Source: Opisthocomus hoazin (Eukaryota; Chordata; Aves; Opisthocomiformes; Opisthocomidae). Taken from it: a stretch of 64,000 nt of DNA. Below the pieces are notes generated by a model. That model searched no databases and was not told the origin of the DNA. It was given only the letters and a program-made list of their open reading frames with translations. The stretch spans positions 1,612,001 through 1,676,000 of the forward strand of contig NC_134443.1 in assembly GCF_030867145.1 (NCBI RefSeq). Reading direction: 5' to 3'. Each line of letters starts with the position of its first letter. Position 1 is the first letter of the stretch. Shown here in pieces: positions 1 through 10,299 of this stretch. A program made the translations under genes and the position numbers.

Positions 1-39
1 GGCCGTGGGGACCAGCGAGCAGGATGCCCGTGCCCACCT

Positions 40-840
40 CACAGAATCCCAGCATGGGGGGGGTCGGCAGGGCCCTCTGTGGGTCCCTCAGCCCAGCCCC
101 CTGCCCAAGCAGGGTCACCCAGAGCAGGGGGCACAGCACCGCGGCCAGGGGGGTTGGAATATCTCCAGAGAAGGAGACTCCACAGCCTCCCTGGGCAGCC
201 TGGGCCAGGGCTCCATCACCCTCAGAGGGAAGAAGTTCTTCCTCGGGTTCAGCTGGAGCTTCCTCTGCTCCAGTTTGTGCCCGTTGCCCCTTGTCCTGTC
301 GCTGGGCACCACTGGAAAGAGCCTGGCCCCGTCCTCCTGACACCCACCCTGCAGATATTTGTAAGTATATATTAGGTCCCCTCTCAGCCTTCTCTTCTCC
401 AGGCTGAACAAGCCCAGCTCCCTCAGCCTCTCCTCACAGGAGAGATGCTCCCGTCCCCTCCTCATCCTCGTAGCCCTCCGCTGGACTCTCTCCAGCAGCT
501 CCTCATCTTTCTTGAATTGGGGAGCCCAGCACTGGACACAGCACTGCAGATGGGGCCTCCCCAGGGCAGAGCAGAGGGGGAGGAGAACCTCCCTGACCTG
601 CTGCCCACACTCCTCCTCATGCACCCCAGGATCCCATTGCCCTTCTGGGCACCCAGGGCTCGCTGCTGGCTCATGGTCACCCTGTCGTCCCCCAGCACTC
701 CCAGTCCCTCTCCGCAGAGCTGCTCCCAGCAGGTCCCCCCCAACCTGTGCTGGTGCCTGGGGTTGTTCCTCCCCAGGGGCAGGACCCTGCCCTTGCCCTT
801 ATTGAACCTCATCAGGTTCCTCTCTGCCCAACTTTTCCAC
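40..840 (-). mobile_element. CR1 LINE fragment, 3' part
   Basis: This non-LTR retrotransposon copy has its sense strand on minus. The typical CR1 3' end lies near 41-55, and the copy runs 5'-ward through the C-terminal reverse-transcriptase region to about 840, where homology to the longer copy at 9.15-10.2 kb stops. It is 5'-truncated. Several frame breaks separate the recognisable ORF2 segments, so it is dead. Confidence 0.9.
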
Positions 841-2333
841 CTCGAAACCATCGCTTGGCTGCTGGGGTTTTTTTTTTGGGGGGGAAACTCCCCGCATCGA
901 CCCATTTTCAGGTCATTTTGGCTGCCGCAGAGCCGCGCCGCCCGGCAGCGAGGGACTCCTGGCTCGGCCGGGGCATTTCAGGCGCCTGACCTTAAGGAGC
1001 GGAGACGGCGGCTATTTAAAGAGCGGAGAGAAGCCTTAAGCCCGGGAATGACGCCCCGCAGCTCCCCGAGGCCGCGCCGCCGGGCAGCGAGGCCCCGCTC
1101 CGACACACCGCCGGGACCCGATCCCGCCGCTTCCCCACCCGGGACGGGAGCGGAATTCCGCAGCTCCTCAATTTCTGCTCCGGAGGGAAGCGGCAGAGCC
1201 TCGTCGCCGGCCTCGTGGCCGGGTTCTCCGGCTAATTAACAGTCGGACGGAGGGAAAGCGCGGCGGGGCGGTCTGGTGCTCCGCCCCAGCGCCTGCCTCA
1301 CACCCTTTCCCCCAAACCAGGAGAAATCCACCCAAAGGGCTGGCGAAGGAGGTGGAAATTCGCCCGCTGGCAAACAAACCCAACCGCCTTTCGGCGCAGC
1401 GGCGCGTGGCGATGCGCCGGGAGCGCCCACGCCGAGCATCCTCAACGCCGTCGGGCAGGGACGTCTCCGGCGGACGCGGCATCGCTGCCGCCCCCGGCGC
1501 TGTGAACCGGCTCCTTCCGCGGCACGGGGAGCGAAAAGAAAACCGTGTTTTCGGCAAAAAGCCGCGCCGGCAGCGCCAATGGGCGAGATCCACGCGGAAG
1601 AGACGCCGTGGCATCACCGCGGCTGGACCGGGGGTCCCGGCCCACGCGCCCGACCATGCCGACGACACAGGGAAGCTCCTCGCCCTGCGGCAGGGCGGTC
1701 ACCGTCCACCTCCACCCCTCAAGTCACCCCAAAAGCAAATGGGGTGGGTTATTTTTGGGGTTTTTTTCCGGGGTTTATCCCCCCGGCTGCGCATCCCTCC
1801 GCCATGCCGCGGAGCCCGGGCAGGGATGCCAAGCGGGCTCCAAGCCGGCCGCCGCGGAGCGAGGTGCCCGTTCCCAGCTCCCAAACGTGGACCGGGCTCC
1901 ATCTTCCCACGCGCCGGCAGCGCTGCCGACCCGGGACCACGCCGTCCGGAGCCGGGGGATGCCGAGCAGGACCCTCACCGCCCGCTTGCCCCCCATTCCC
2001 AGGGCAGAAGCCGATCGCATCCCATCAGGGTTTAATCACCTTAATTACCTGCGAGGAACCGAGCCCTGGCGAGGAGAAGATGCCCCAGCGGCGCACCCCC
2101 CCCACCCCAAAAACCCCACCTGAAGAAACTGAGGTGAAAACCGCGGCGATTCGGGGCAAAACGCTCCCGCTGCGCCCGGGGGAAGACAGGGCACGGCGGA
2201 GGAGGGAACCCGCGTGCTCCCCCGGTTATAACTCATTTCAGCCCCGTTTATAATCTCAGCCCTATTTAATAATTTCAGCCCCGTTTATAATTTCAGCCTC
2301 ATTTTCCCACCGGCCGGGCACAGGCTGGTTCTG
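841..2333. other. GC-rich unique DNA, no gene recognised
   Basis: Open frames exist on both strands, but all are proline/arginine/glycine-rich and match no family I recognise. No convincing chain of splice sites or conserved domain was seen. The composition alone is enough to keep frames open. Confidence 0.5.
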
Positions 2334-2730
2334 GGGTAGGTTTTGGGGGGGGTTTTGGGTGGGTTCTGGGGTGGATTTTGGGGGGGGTTCTGGGGTGGGG
2401 GTTCTGGGCTTGGTTTTGGGGTGGGTTCTGGGGTGCGTAGGTTTTTAGGGGGGTTCTGAGGGGGGTTTTGGGGGGGTTCTGGGGTGGGTTTTGGGGTAGA
2501 TTTTGGGGTGGATTTTGGGGGGGGTTCTGGGGTAGGTAGGTTTTGGGGGGCTCTGAGGGGGGTTTTGGGGGGGTTCTGGGGTGGGTTTTGGGGTGGATTT
2601 TAGGAGGGGTTCTGGGGTAGGTTTTGGGGGGGTTCTGAGGGGCGTTTTGGGGTAGATTTGGGGGTGGATTTGGGGGGGGGTTCTGGAGTAGGTTTAGGGG
2701 TGGGTTCTGGGGTTGGTTTGGGGGGGGACA
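2334..2730. repeat. G-rich minisatellite (G-quadruplex-prone)
   Basis: Degenerate tandem copies of a unit alternating a TTTT-plus-G-run with a TTCTGGGG-type segment on the plus strand. Runs of four or more G recur every 8-12 bases, which predicts G-quadruplexes. The minus strand gives a meaningless PPQNPP-type frame. Confidence 0.85.
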
Positions 2731-3454
2731 ACACCCATCAGCCTGCTCCCAGCACCACAGCGGCGATGGAGGGCCGGGCCGGAGGGGCCCGGGGAGGGCT
2801 GAGCCCCCTCTCCCCGAGCCGGGGAGGGGGGGGCCGCGGCCCGCCCTGCCCGCGCTCCCCAAACCCCACAGTTTACCCCCCCGCAAACCGCCGCTTTCCC
2901 AGAGCAGCCGCTGAGGGGAGATGGGGGGGGGGGGGGGGAAGGGGGTCTCCAGGGCGCCCAGGCCCCCCGCTCCCCCGGCTGCCAGCCCCCCCGAGGCCGC
3001 GGGGAGCTGCGGGGGGCTCCAGGCCCCCCATCCCCGGCCCCCCCCCCCCCGTCCCAGACCCGCGCCCCCGTCCTCGCCCCCCCCCCGGGCCCGGGCCCCC
3101 CCCACCTACCTGTCGAGGGCCTGCGGAGGCCGCACGCTCATGGTGCCTCGGCCGCGGCCCCGCGGCGGTCAGGGAGCGGGGAGCCGCCGCCCCGCTCCGG
3201 CCGCCACCATCCCCGGCCCCGGCGGCGGCCTCGGCGGGGCCCGAGCCCTCCCTCCCCGCTCGGCCGCTGCTCCCGGCCCGGCCCGGCCCCCCCCCGGCCC
3301 CGACCCGCCCGGCGGCGCTGGGGGCCGGGCCGAGGGAGAGGCCTAAGCCCGCTCCCAATCCCCGGGCTCGCCCGGCCCCCGCCGCCGCCGCCGAGGGGGC
3401 AGCGCCGGGAGGGGGCCGGGGGGGGACCCACGGGGGGAGAACCGGGGGGGGGGC

Positions 3455-3895
3455 CATGGGGAGAGAGCCCCGTGTGGGGGACCCACGGGGACAGCGTGGA
3501 TGGGGGGGCCCCATGGGGAGACCCCGGTGTGGGGGACCCACGGGGAGACCCCGGTGTGGGGGACCTGTGGGGACAGCGTGGCTGGGGGGGGGCACCCATG
3601 GGCAGAGCCAGCTGTGGGGGCCCACGGAGAAACCCTGGAGTGAGGGACCGTGAGGACAGTGTGAATGTGGGGGTACCCACGGGGAGACCCGGCTGTGGGG
3701 GACCCACAGGGTCAATGTGGATGTGGGGGGGACCCATGGGGAGACCCAGGTGTGGGGGACAGTGTGGAGGGGGGGGATCCACAGGGAGACCCATCTGTGG
3801 GGGCTATGAGGACAACATGGCCGTGGGGGGACCCACGGGGCCAGCGTGGCTATGGGGGACCCACAGGGACAGCCCGATTTTAGGGGTTCCACCTG
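3455..3895. repeat. minisatellite, GGGGACCCACGGGGACAGC-type unit
   Basis: Imperfect tandem repeats of roughly 24-36 bp, downstream of the ETV3L poly(A) site on the transcribed strand. It keeps frames open on both strands, but no protein family is recognisable. Confidence 0.85.
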
Positions 3896-4447
3896 CACCC
3901 CAGCTATGGGGGGGGCCCTTAAGCCGCAGCAGCAATCTGGGGGGGTCACAAGGCTTCGGAGAGGCCATGGGGGCTCGCCCCCCCACACCCCACTGAGGGG
4001 TGCCCCGCGAGGAGCCCCCTCAAACCCTTGCCACCCCTTGAGCCCCCACGGGAGCCCTGGGCCAGGGGGGGAGGACAGAGGGGGGTCCCCAAAAAGCAGA
4101 GTGAGGCTTTCCCCCCCCCGCCCCCACAGATTTCCCAGCACGGAAAACATGGAAAAGTGAAAATGAAAATGAGCCGTTTTCCGGGAATCCCTGGGATTGA
4201 GCGGCGGGCGCCCGGCTCGTCCGCCCGCACCCCAAATCCCGCACCCCACTCCCACCCTCCCACTGCCCCCCCCCCCAGGGCCCTCAATCAGCGTTTGCGG
4301 GGGCCAGCCCGTCCTGCCTGTGTCCCCCCGAAATCCCGTTCGCACGACCCCGGCGGGTGGCTCGGGGTCATGGACGTGGCTTTGGGGTGCCACCGGATTT
4401 GGGGTGCTGTGGGCGTGAGAACAGCCAGACCCCTCTCTGCAAACTGG

Positions 4448-4453
4448 TTTATT
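4448..4453 (-). terminator. ETV3L: poly(A) signal of ETV3L
   Basis: AATAAA on the minus strand, 80 bp past the ETV3L stop codon. Cleavage is predicted near 4430, giving a 3' UTR of only about 100 nt. Confidence 0.7.
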
Positions 4454-4533
4454 TCGGGGGGGGTCCTCGTTCCGGCCCTTTGTACAGGCAGGGACTTGGG
4501 GGGCCAAGGGGTCTCCCAGACCCCATGGGGGGC

Positions 4534-5132
4534 TCAGCCGGAGCCTGGGGGGTGCGTTGGGGACGTCGGCCCCGTCCCGGGGTGCTGCGGGGTTGGGATG
4601 GGGCGACGAGGGGGTGTCGTGGCTGGGTGCCCCCCACCCCGATGCGCAGCCCACCCTAGGGCGCTCGGCCGGGGGGGTGCGAGGCTGCGGGCGGGGAGCA
4701 CCCCGCTTTCACCCGTCCCCCCACCCTTGAGGTCCAGCTTCACCCCGGGGCGGCTCCGCGCGGCGATGGCACCACGCCAGCCTTCCTCCTCCTCCTCCTC
4801 GCCTTCCTCCCCCGGCTGCGACGATGGGGGGTCCGGCACCAGCCCCCCGGCCACGAGCGGGAACCCGGGGAAGGCTCTGGGGGAAATCCCGGGGCGCAGC
4901 AGCACCGATGCGGGGGGCCTCGCCTGGCGAGGGACCCCCGGCTGGGGGGGCAGCAGTGGCGGGGGGCGGCTGGGGGGGATGGGGAGGTGGCCGGGGCGGG
5001 GGGCCCAGGCGGGTGCTGGGGGTCCCAGGGCCGGCAGCAGTGGGGGGAAGGCGGCCAGGCAGCGAAGCTCCTCGGGGACCCCCAGCTGGCAGCAGGAGCC
5101 CCCCAAGAAACAGGGGGCCGCGGAGCCGAGGC
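4534..5132 (-). CDS. ETV3L: ETV3L terminal coding exon
   Basis: Starts in phase 1, completing an arginine codon, and reads [12 protein letters not shown] to a TGA stop at 4534-4536. The proline-rich body, acidic stretch and VKLDLK motif are in one frame. Two cysteine/leucine-rich patches near its start match mammalian ETV3L as recalled. Confidence 0.82.
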
Positions 5133-6722
5133 CTGCGGGCGGTGGGAGACGGTGAAAGCCCAGCCGGGGTCTCGCCGAGGGGTGCGGGCAGCACCCCGGG
5201 GTGGGTGCCCCGTCCCCCCTCCCAGCCCCAGCCACTGGGTGCTGCTGTGGGATCGGTGATGCCGGCGTCGCTGCCCGTGCTGGGGCTGCGGGCAGGGCCC
5301 CCCCTGCCCGCACCGAGGGCCCCCCCAAAACCCACAGCCCCCCCAGAAGCCCTGGCACCCGCTGCTCCCCGCAGCCCCCCGCCCGCCCCGCAGCCCCCCA
5401 CCCTGCCTCGCCCCCAGCCGGTGTGAACTTACGGGTGCTCCCCGCCATGTCGGGGTGCCGGGGATCCCGGTGCCACGGCTCAGCGGTGCTCAGCATCACG
5501 CTCGGCACCCACTGCGGGGACAAAAGGGGACGTGGCAGCACTGTCCCCAACCAGGCTGGGGACCCCGGCCCCCCTGCGTGGCTGGGCACGGCGGGGGGCA
5601 CGGCGGCGGGCAGCGAGGCCGGGCAGCGGGCGTCCGGCAGCGGGCAGCTGAGGAAGAGGAGTTGGCTGAAGTTGAACTTGTAGGTGAAGCGTTTGCCCTT
5701 GGTCTTGCGCAGGATGCGCTTGCTGTAGTAGTACCTGGGGAGGGGGGGGGGGGTTAGCGGACAGACGGACGGACATCCCGGCTGAGGGCTGGGAACAGCG
5801 TGAGCTGAGGGGTCCTGCGGGATGGCTGAGGGGTCCTGCAGAATGGCTGAGGGGTCCCACAGGATGGCCGAGGGGTCCCGCGGGATGGCTGAGGGGTCCC
5901 GTGGAATGGCCGAGGGGTCCTGCGGGATGGCCGAGGGGTCCCGCGGAATGGCCTAGGGGTCCCGCGGGATGGCCAGGGGTCCTGTGGGATGGCTGAGGGG
6001 TCCTGCAGAATGGCTGAGGGGTCCTGCGGGATGGCCAAGGGGTCCCGCGGGATGGCCAGGGGTCCCGTGGAATGGCTGAGGGGTCCGGCGGGATGGCTGA
6101 GGGGTCCCGCGGGATGGCCGAGGGGTCCTGTGGGATGGCCGAGGGGTCCTGCGGGATGGCGGGTGCCACCCCGTGGGGTCCTCCGCGCCCCCCCCAGCAC
6201 CTGAGCGCCCGGCTCAGCTTGTCGTAGTTCATCTGGGGTTTGCGTTTCCTCCTGCCCCACAGCCGCGCCACCTCCTCGGGGTCCTTGATGACGAACTCCC
6301 CCTCCTCGCCCCGCTGCCAGGCGATGACATGGCGGAACTCCTCCTGCTGCAGCAGCTCCAGGATGAAATGCCAGAGCTGGATCTGCCGCGACCCGGGGCT
6401 CCCCTCGCCTTTGTACGCCCAGTCGGGGCAAACCAGCCCTGCGGAGCGAGCAGGGCCAGCTTAGGGGTCTTGGGGGGCCGGGGGCCGTCACCCCAAGGTC
6501 ACTGCTCCCTCCCAAGGTCACTGCTCCCTCCCAAGGCTTTTTACACCATGCCCCATCCCGGAGCGGCTGCGGGTCTGCGGAGAAGGAGCGAGCCCGGGCG
6601 CAGGCAGGGATGGAAGCGGGGGGCTGAGGGTGGGCGCTGCACCCCTGGGCTGGGTGCTCACCTGAGACCCAGCAGGAGCCGGGCAGGACGGGCAGCCCCG
6701 GGGACAGGCAGACGCGCTGCAT
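4534..6722 (-). CDS. ETV3L: ETS variant transcription factor 3-like (ETV3L), complete, 4 coding exons
   Basis: An ETS-family DNA-binding protein, expected to be nuclear. The model joins 6662-6722, 6201-6438, 5433-5734 and 4534-5132, with GT-AG introns in phases 1, 2 and 1, giving 1200 nt or 399 aa. The ETS domain spans about residues 39-122 and includes the recognition-helix segment [11 protein letters not shown] followed by YYYSKR. Residues 201 onward start RLGSA and resemble the mammalian ETV3L tail as I recall it, which supports the last splice. An acidic run lies at 308-317 and a VKLDLK motif at 331-336. Intron phases and the 238-nt ETS exon are identical to ETV3, showing paralogy. Its third coding exon is 302 nt against 116 nt in ETV3 because ETV3L carries an extra linker. 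The least certain part is whether that exon hides a further intron. Confidence 0.88.
5433..5734 (-). CDS. ETV3L: ETV3L coding exon 3 (ETS end plus linker)
   Basis: Completes the ETS domain ([20 protein letters not shown]), then encodes a proline/alanine-rich linker that ends at a consensus GTAAGT donor. An internal TTTTGTCCCCGCAG (about 5516-5530) resembles an acceptor, but no good donor precedes it and the frame stays open, so a single exon is preferred. Confidence 0.8.
5735..6200. repeat. 20-21 bp minisatellite filling ETV3L intron 2
   Basis: From about 5805 to 6170 this 466-nt intron, which splits the ETS domain, is close to twenty copies of a GGGGTCCTGCGGGATGGC-type unit. The array begins about 70 nt from one splice site and stops about 30 nt from the other. 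Confidence 0.9.
6201..6438 (-). CDS. ETV3L: ETV3L coding exon 2 (ETS domain, first part)
   Basis: 238 nt encoding [19 protein letters not shown] through SRALR, the first two-thirds of the ETS domain. It has the same length and phases as the ETV3 exon at 25022-25259 and is about 90% identical to it in the shared protein core. Confidence 0.95.
6662..6722 (-). CDS. ETV3L: ETV3L coding exon 1
   Basis: Starts MQRVC and encodes 20 residues plus the first base of codon 21. The donor AG/GTGAGC is strong. A polypyrimidine tract and CAG just upstream place the exon start at 6730, so the ATG sits 7 nt into an internal exon. The recalled mammalian N-terminus has matching length and phase. Confidence 0.85.
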
Positions 6723-6774
6723 CCTCCAGCCTGCGAGCAGAGAGCAGAGGGGGTCTGTGGCCAGCACCCAGCGC

Positions 6775-7112
6775 CCGGGGTGCACCCAGCACCGGGGGGA
6801 TGCACTCAGCACCGGGGGGGTGCACCCAGTACTGGGGGTCTGCACCCAGTACTGGGGATTCACCCATCACTTGGGGGACGCACTCATCACTGGGGGTCTG
6901 CACCCGTTATGGGGATGCACCCACCACTGGGGGGATGTACCCAGTACCGGGGGGCCGCACCCAGTACCGGGGATTCACCCATTACCGGGGGGATGCATCC
7001 AGCACCAGGGATTCACCCATCACTAGGGGGCTGCACCCACCTTTGGGGGGAATGCACCCAGCACCAGGGATTCACCCAGCACCAGGGGTTCACCCATCAC
7101 TGGGGGGCTGCA
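6775..7112. repeat. 21-bp minisatellite in the ETV3L 5' intron
   Basis: Tandem copies of a GGATGCACCCAGCACCGGGG-type unit between the proposed noncoding exon and coding exon 1. The array is unrelated in unit sequence to the one in intron 2. Confidence 0.9.
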
Positions 7113-7294
7113 CCCAGCCCCCGGGATGCTCCCAGCGCCGGAGGATGCTGCCGGGGTGGTCCGTGACCCCCCGGCTGCGGGCTCACTTGCGGGGGGTTCG
7201 GCGTCACCAATAAAACCGAAAACCACCGGCACCGACCGCTTCCCACGGGGTCCCGGGGTGGGGGGGACCCCGACCCCCTCCCAGCCCCACTCAC

Positions 7295-7371
7295 CTGCAG
7301 CCCCGTCGCGGGGGGATTCCCGGGTGGGAGAAACCCTCTGAGGGTCTCAGGCAGCATCACCTGGATATATA
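7295..7371 (-). promoter_or_regulatory. ETV3L: ETV3L TATA-box promoter and 5' noncoding exon
   Basis: TATATAT at 7365-7371 on the minus strand predicts a start near 7335-7340. A short noncoding exon would end at 7295 at a consensus donor (CTGCAG/GTGAGT) and splice to the acceptor at 6730. Inferred, with no transcript evidence. Confidence 0.55.
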
Positions 7372-7389
7372 GAGGGGGTGCCGGGCAGG

Positions 7390-8930
7390 GTGTAAAGCTG
7401 CTTACCCCCCCCCCCCCCCGCAGCGAGCAGCGGCGCGGAAGGAGGGGGGGGGGAGTGGAGGGTTGGGGTGCAGGGGGGAGGTTTGGGGGTCCCTGCCCGG
7501 TGAAGGATCCCGACTGGTTCATTCACAGCCCTTGGGGTGCAGGTGCCCGGAGGTGGGTGCTCCCCATGCCCCCCCCCCCGGTTTTATCTGAGTGGGATTT
7601 CAGATTCAGCCAAAAAAAAGCAGGGGAAAAAAATGAGGGGGGAGCGACGGGGCAGGGGGATGGCAGCTTCGTCCCCCCTCCCGCTCCCTCCTCTCCCTCG
7701 CCCGAGCGGCCGCGGCCGTTCCCTGGTCTGGGTGGGGGGCGATTTGGGGTATCTGGGTCAGAGCCAGGGGGTGAACGGGGCCCCGAGAGCAGCAGATCCG
7801 AAGGGCAGGGGGCTGCGACCCCCTCGTCCCCCCCCAGGGGCTCCGGCAGCGATGGAAAAGCTTCGTGCCCGTATTTTCCCTCTCCTAATCTGCTTTCCTC
7901 TCCTCTTTTATTCCCCACCTCGCGCTAACGAGGGCCTCGAGGCCTCTTTCAGGTCTCTGGTGGCGGGTGGGGGTCCGGGATCCCCGGGGGTGTCTTCCTG
8001 GGGTGCCCCATCTCTGCGCGAGGGTCCCCCCCCAGGTTAGCGGGAGAGGAGCTGAGCGGGGACCACAGACACAGAGTTGGGGGGGGGGGCTCCGAAGCGG
8101 GGCAGGGGGTCCACAGCGCCCTGCTCCGGGGGCGCGCAGGGAGCCAGGGCGCCTGGGGCCCCCCGGGACGGGAGAGGGGGACAGCGGGGGGGGGGGAGGG
8201 TGTTTGGGGCTGATCCCGCAGCTCTGGCTCTCCGGGCTGGGATTTGGCCGGGTTCCTGCCCCTTTATCTCTCCCAAATCCCGCTCCAATCTCCTTATCGG
8301 GGCCCCCCCAGCCCTGGGGGGCCGCCACCCCCGCCCCGCGAAGGCAGAGGTGCAGGGCCTGTTGGTTTAAAAGCATTTAATGCTATTAAAACAAGCGGCT
8401 TAGGGAGCATCGGAGCAGCCGGGAGCTTGGGGGGGACCCCAACGGGGCCGAGGCGGGGGCCCGATCCCGGGGCTCATCCCAGGTAGGGGGCCGGGGAGAG
8501 GGGCTGCTGCAGGGGGATGGGGACCGAGCAGCACTGCAGCCACCCTGGGTGGCACGTCACCCCCTCATTCCCCGGGGCCGGGAGCCCCCCCGTGCCGTGG
8601 GGTCTGCCCCCCACCCTGGCTGGGGGCCCCATCCCGGGCTCGGAGCATCCTCCGACGCTCACGGCGGTTTCCCCCTTTCCTCCCCAGCCCCTCTCCTGGG
8701 ATTGTGGGGTTTAAAAGGTTTCAGACAGAAACTCTAACCGGCCAAGTAGGGGGGGGAATGAGGATGACGAGGGGATGAAGGTCACATCGGAAAGTCACAG
8801 CCCTGGAAACATCCAGGCGAGGGGCTGAGAGGGGGTCCCTGTGGAGTCAGGCCGGTCCCTGAGCACGCTGCATCCTGCGACGATGGCATCCCCTGTCCCC
8901 TGCTTGGTCCCCTCCTGTATCCCAGGGCTG
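7390..8930. other. intergenic GC-rich DNA upstream of ETV3L
   Basis: No conserved protein, RNA gene or coherent splice pattern was recognised. It may contain ETV3L upstream regulatory DNA. A short AT-rich patch lies near 8365-8395. Confidence 0.45.
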
Positions 8931-8934
8931 GATA

Positions 8935-9149
8935 AAACCCATCCCGGGGCTGGATGTGTCCATCTGGGGCTGGATACGGCCATCCTGGGGCTGAATATGT
9001 CCATCTTGGTGCTGGATATGGCCATCCTGGGGCTGGATATGGCCATCCTGGGGCTGGATGTGTCCATCTGGGGCTGGATATGGCCATCCTGGGGCTGGTT
9101 ATGGTCATCCCAGGCTGGATACGGCCCTCCCATGGCTGGATATGTCAGT
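8935..9149. repeat. minisatellite interrupted by CR1 (left part)
   Basis: About ten copies of a GGGCTGGATATGGCCATCCT-type 20-mer. The same unit reappears at 10211-10236 on the far side of the CR1 copy, so the CR1 interrupts one array. Confidence 0.85.
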
Positions 9150-10208
9150 CCAGAACAATGTCAATGGCAGAACTCAGAGGGTTGTCATCAGCGGCGCTGA
9201 GTCTAGTTGGAGGCTGGTAACAAGTGGTGTCCCCCAGGGGTCAGTACTGGGCCCAATCTTGTTTAACTTCTTCATCAACGACCTGGATGAAGAGTTAGAA
9301 TGTACCCTCAGCAAGTTTGCTGATGACACCAAACTGGGAGGTGTGGTAGATACACCAGCAGGCTGTGCTGCCATCCAGCGTGACCTGGCCAGGCTGGAGA
9401 GCTGGGCAGAGAGGAACCTGATGAGGTTCAACCAGGGCAAGGGCAGGGTCCTGCACCTGGGGAGGAACAACCTCATGCACCAGTACAGGCCTGGGGCGGA
9501 CCTGCTGGAGAGCAGCTCTGCGGAGAGGGACATGGGCATCCTGGTGGATGACAGGTTAACCATGAGCCAGCAGCGTGCCCTGGATGCCAAGAAGGCCAAT
9601 GGGATCCTGGGGTGCATGAGGAGGAGTGTGGGCAGCAGGGTGAGGGAGGTTCTCCTTCCCCTCTGCTCTGCCCTGGGGAGGCCCCATCTGCAGTGCTGTG
9701 TCCAGTTCTGGGCTCCCCAGTTCAAGAAAGATGAGGAGCTACTGGAGAGAGTCCAGCGGAGGGCTACGAGGATGAGGAGGGGACTGGAACATCTCTGCTA
9801 TGAGGAGAGGCTGAGGGAGCTGGGCTTGTTCAGCCTGGAGAAGAGAAGGCTGCGAGGGGACCTTATAAATGCTTACAAATATCTGCAGGGTGGGGGTCAG
9901 GAGGACGGGGCCAGACTCTTTTCAGTGGTGCCCAGTGACAGGACAAGGGGCAACGGGCACAAACTGGAGCAGAGGAAGCTCCAGCTGAACCCGAGGAAGA
10001 ACTTCTTCCCTCTGAGGGTGATGGAGCCCTGGCCCAGGCTGCCCAGGGAGGCTGTGGAGTCTCCTTCTCTGGAGATATTCCAGCCCTGCCTGGACACGGT
10101 GCTGTGCCCCCTGCTCTGGGTGACCCTGCTTGGGCAGGGGGTTGGGCTGGGGGACCCACAGAGGGCCCTTCCAACCCCGACCATGCTGGGATTCTGGGAT
10201 TCTGTAAT
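9150..10208 (+). mobile_element. CR1 LINE, longest copy, ORF2 C-terminal half open
   Basis: A 5'-truncated CR1 with sense on plus. An uninterrupted frame runs through reverse-transcriptase motifs, including [18 protein letters not shown] and the catalytic FADD box, to the CR1 C-terminus. The 3' end shows the CR1-type ATTCT repeats. It lacks the 5' part of ORF2 and all of ORF1, so it cannot be autonomous. The intact frame suggests a young insertion. Confidence 0.93.
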
Positions 10209-10299
10209 CCCAGGGCTGGATATGGCCATCCCGGGGCCGGCCATGCTGGGCACTGGGGGAAAGGGGGGCACTGGATCCGGCTGCTGACCAGGGAGCAAT

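Noticed and set aside
2873-4654. 593-codon open frame on minus
   Set aside because: It is kept open by GC-rich minisatellite units; Gly/Pro/Trp-rich with no family resemblance, and it runs across the ETV3L poly(A) site.
9058-10287. Treating the reverse-transcriptase frame as a host gene
   Set aside because: Its FADD box, C-terminal CR1 domain and 3' repeats identify a truncated LINE; the frame begins inside the flanking minisatellite.
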